Source of the DNA: Pseudomonadota bacterium
GTDB lineage: Bacteria > Pseudomonadota > Gammaproteobacteria > Xanthomonadales > Xanthomonadaceae
NCBI GenBank assembly: GCA_023388355.1
Contig: JAEWGI010000065.1
Coordinates: 1-64,000 of the forward strand
Direction of reading: 5' to 3'
Length of the DNA stretch: 64,000 nucleotides
Below the pieces are notes generated by a model. The model worked only from the letters and a program-made list of their open reading frames with translations. It was not told the DNA's origin and did not search any database. Positions 63,308 through 64,000 of the stretch are shown piece by piece; the stretch's first letter is position 1, and every line of letters begins with the position of its first letter. A program made the position numbers and the translations under genes.

Positions 63308-64000
63308 TCAACTGCCCGGCAGGTATTCATAGCTCGCGCCCACTCCCAGCGGCAGGCCCAAAGCCCAGAACCCCAGCAGGAAGCCCGTCCAGACCACCAG
63401 CAGGGTGAGCGAGTACGGCAGCATCAACGCCAGCAGGGTCCCGATCCCGCTGGACTTCACGTACTTCTGGCAGAACACCACGATCAGCGGGAAGTACGGC
63501 AGCAAGGGGGTAATGATGTTGGTGCTCGAATCGCCCACCCGGTAGGCGGCCTGGGTCAGGTCGGGCGAAATGCCCAGCTGCATCAGCATCGGCACCATGA
63601 TCGCGCCGATCAGCGCCCACTTGGCCGAGGCCGATCCCACCAGCAGGTTGACGAAGCCCGACAGCAGCACGATCCCGGCCAGGGTCACGCCGGTGGGCAT
63701 GCCCAGCGCCTGCAACAGGTTGGCGCCCTTGATCGCCAGCAGCGCGCCGAGGTTGCTCTGGCCGAAGGCGTAGATGAACTGCGCGGCGAAGAACGCCATG
63801 ACGATGTAGTAGCCCATCCCGCCCATCGCCTTGCTCATGCCGGCGATGACGTCGCGGTGGGTCTTCACCGTGCCCGACGCATAGCCATAGACCACGCCCG
63901 GGACCAGGAACAGGATGAAGATCAACGGCACGATCGACTGCATCAGCGGCGCGGTGGCCACCAGCAGCTCGCCGGCGCCGCTGGGCGCATCGGCCGGGGC
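63308..64000 (-). CDS. AbgT-family transporter, 5' end outside the window
   Basis: The visible 230 codons are the C-terminal part of an AbgT-type transporter, a family that includes the p-aminobenzoyl-glutamate importer AbgT and antibiotic/sulfonamide exporters. SIVPLIFILFLVPGVVYGYA, IVLLSGFVNLLVGSASAKWA, LIGAIMVPMLMQLGISPDLT and YRVGDSSTNIITPLLPYFPL carry the AbgT signatures, including the second hairpin and S-A-K-W. The frame is open to base 64000 and the GTG at 63961 is inside the gene, so this is partial and not a short gene. Confidence 0.88.
   Translation of the reverse strand, partial: APADAPSGAGELLVATAPLMQSIVPLIFILFLVPGVVYGYASGTVKTHRDVIAGMSKAMGGMGYYIVMAFFAAQFIYAFGQSNLGALLAIKGANLLQALGMPTGVTLAGIVLLSGFVNLLVGSASAKWALIGAIMVPMLMQLGISPDLTQAAYRVGDSSTNIITPLLPYFPLIVVFCQKYVKSSGIGTLLALMLPYSLTLLVVWTGFLLGFWALGLPLGVGASYEYLPGS

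Noticed and set aside
63308..63961. AbgT-like gene as a complete 217-residue protein
   Set aside because: The apparent GTG start is within a conserved transmembrane region and the frame stays open to the window end, so the gene is cut by the window.

Overview
The window is bacterial, mostly very GC-rich, and most likely from a Xanthomonadaceae genome of the Lysobacter/Luteimonas/Xanthomonas type. The evidence is a Clp regulator almost colinear with the Xanthomonas protein, and the neighbourhood rplM-rpsI / coq7 / speD / clp / trpCDG / trpE / rpe. A variable polysaccharide locus also ends against metB, which is where Xanthomonas carries its LPS O-antigen locus. Genus cannot be fixed from the sequence alone.

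Left edge (1-2.6 kb): insertion-sequence debris. An intact IS3-family (IS407-like) element with matching ends and an A7 frameshift site sits inside an IS30-type transposase gene and cuts off its C-terminus. A decayed 166-bp piece of the same IS3 element lies in opposite orientation beside the polysaccharide genes.

Polysaccharide locus (2.6-20.6 kb, minus strand): a tightly packed, mostly overlapping gene series. Reading in the direction of transcription it encodes an ABC-2 exporter (Wzm, Wzt), a methyltransferase/P-loop protein that shares a C-terminal module with Wzt, a 997-residue RgpF/glycerophosphotransferase fusion, a TagD-like glycerol-3-phosphate cytidylyltransferase, and a 1370-residue TPR/glycerophosphotransferase/glycosyltransferase fusion. 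Then come a glycerophosphodiesterase, a possible broken gene, a glycosyltransferase-like protein, a DegT-type sugar aminotransferase, a pyruvyl-transferase family protein, a WbqC protein and an acetyltransferase. Together these suggest an ABC-exported, glycerol-phosphate-containing (teichoic-acid-like) O-polysaccharide with a dedicated chain terminator. DNA from about 2.6 to 14.1 kb is visibly less GC-rich than the rest, strongly so at 5-8 kb, which suggests a mosaic, transferred segment.

Housekeeping block (20.5-37.4 kb): metB and cystathionine beta-synthase (transsulfuration), a YdcH-like protein, two envelope coiled-coil proteins, pilU, maleylacetoacetate isomerase and fumarylacetoacetase, a 2OG-Fe oxygenase, rplM-rpsI-tRNA-Gln, coq7, speD, clp and its overlapping acetyltransferase gene, and the trpG-trpD-(ABM)-trpC-HAD operon.

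Between trpG and trpE (37.4-42.3 kb) lies an accessory block. It holds arginine-deiminase-pathway genes fused by a deletion (arcD 5' part joined to arcA 3' part), about 1 kb without a recognisable gene, a membrane protein, and a DUF2249/FmdE-like pair with an FNR-type site upstream.

Right part (42.3-64 kb): trpE, a YegS-like lipid kinase, rpe-rraA, a J-domain protein, purC, an Mpo1-like protein, an EamA transporter, an SDR protein, a complete mrpAB-C-D-E-F-G cation/proton antiporter operon, a CaCA exchanger, a lipoprotein, hmgA and hppD with a divergent MarR regulator, a POT peptide transporter, and an AbgT transporter running off the window. With maiA and fahA at 26-28 kb, the tyrosine-to-fumarate/acetoacetate pathway from 4-hydroxyphenylpyruvate onward is complete but split over two loci.
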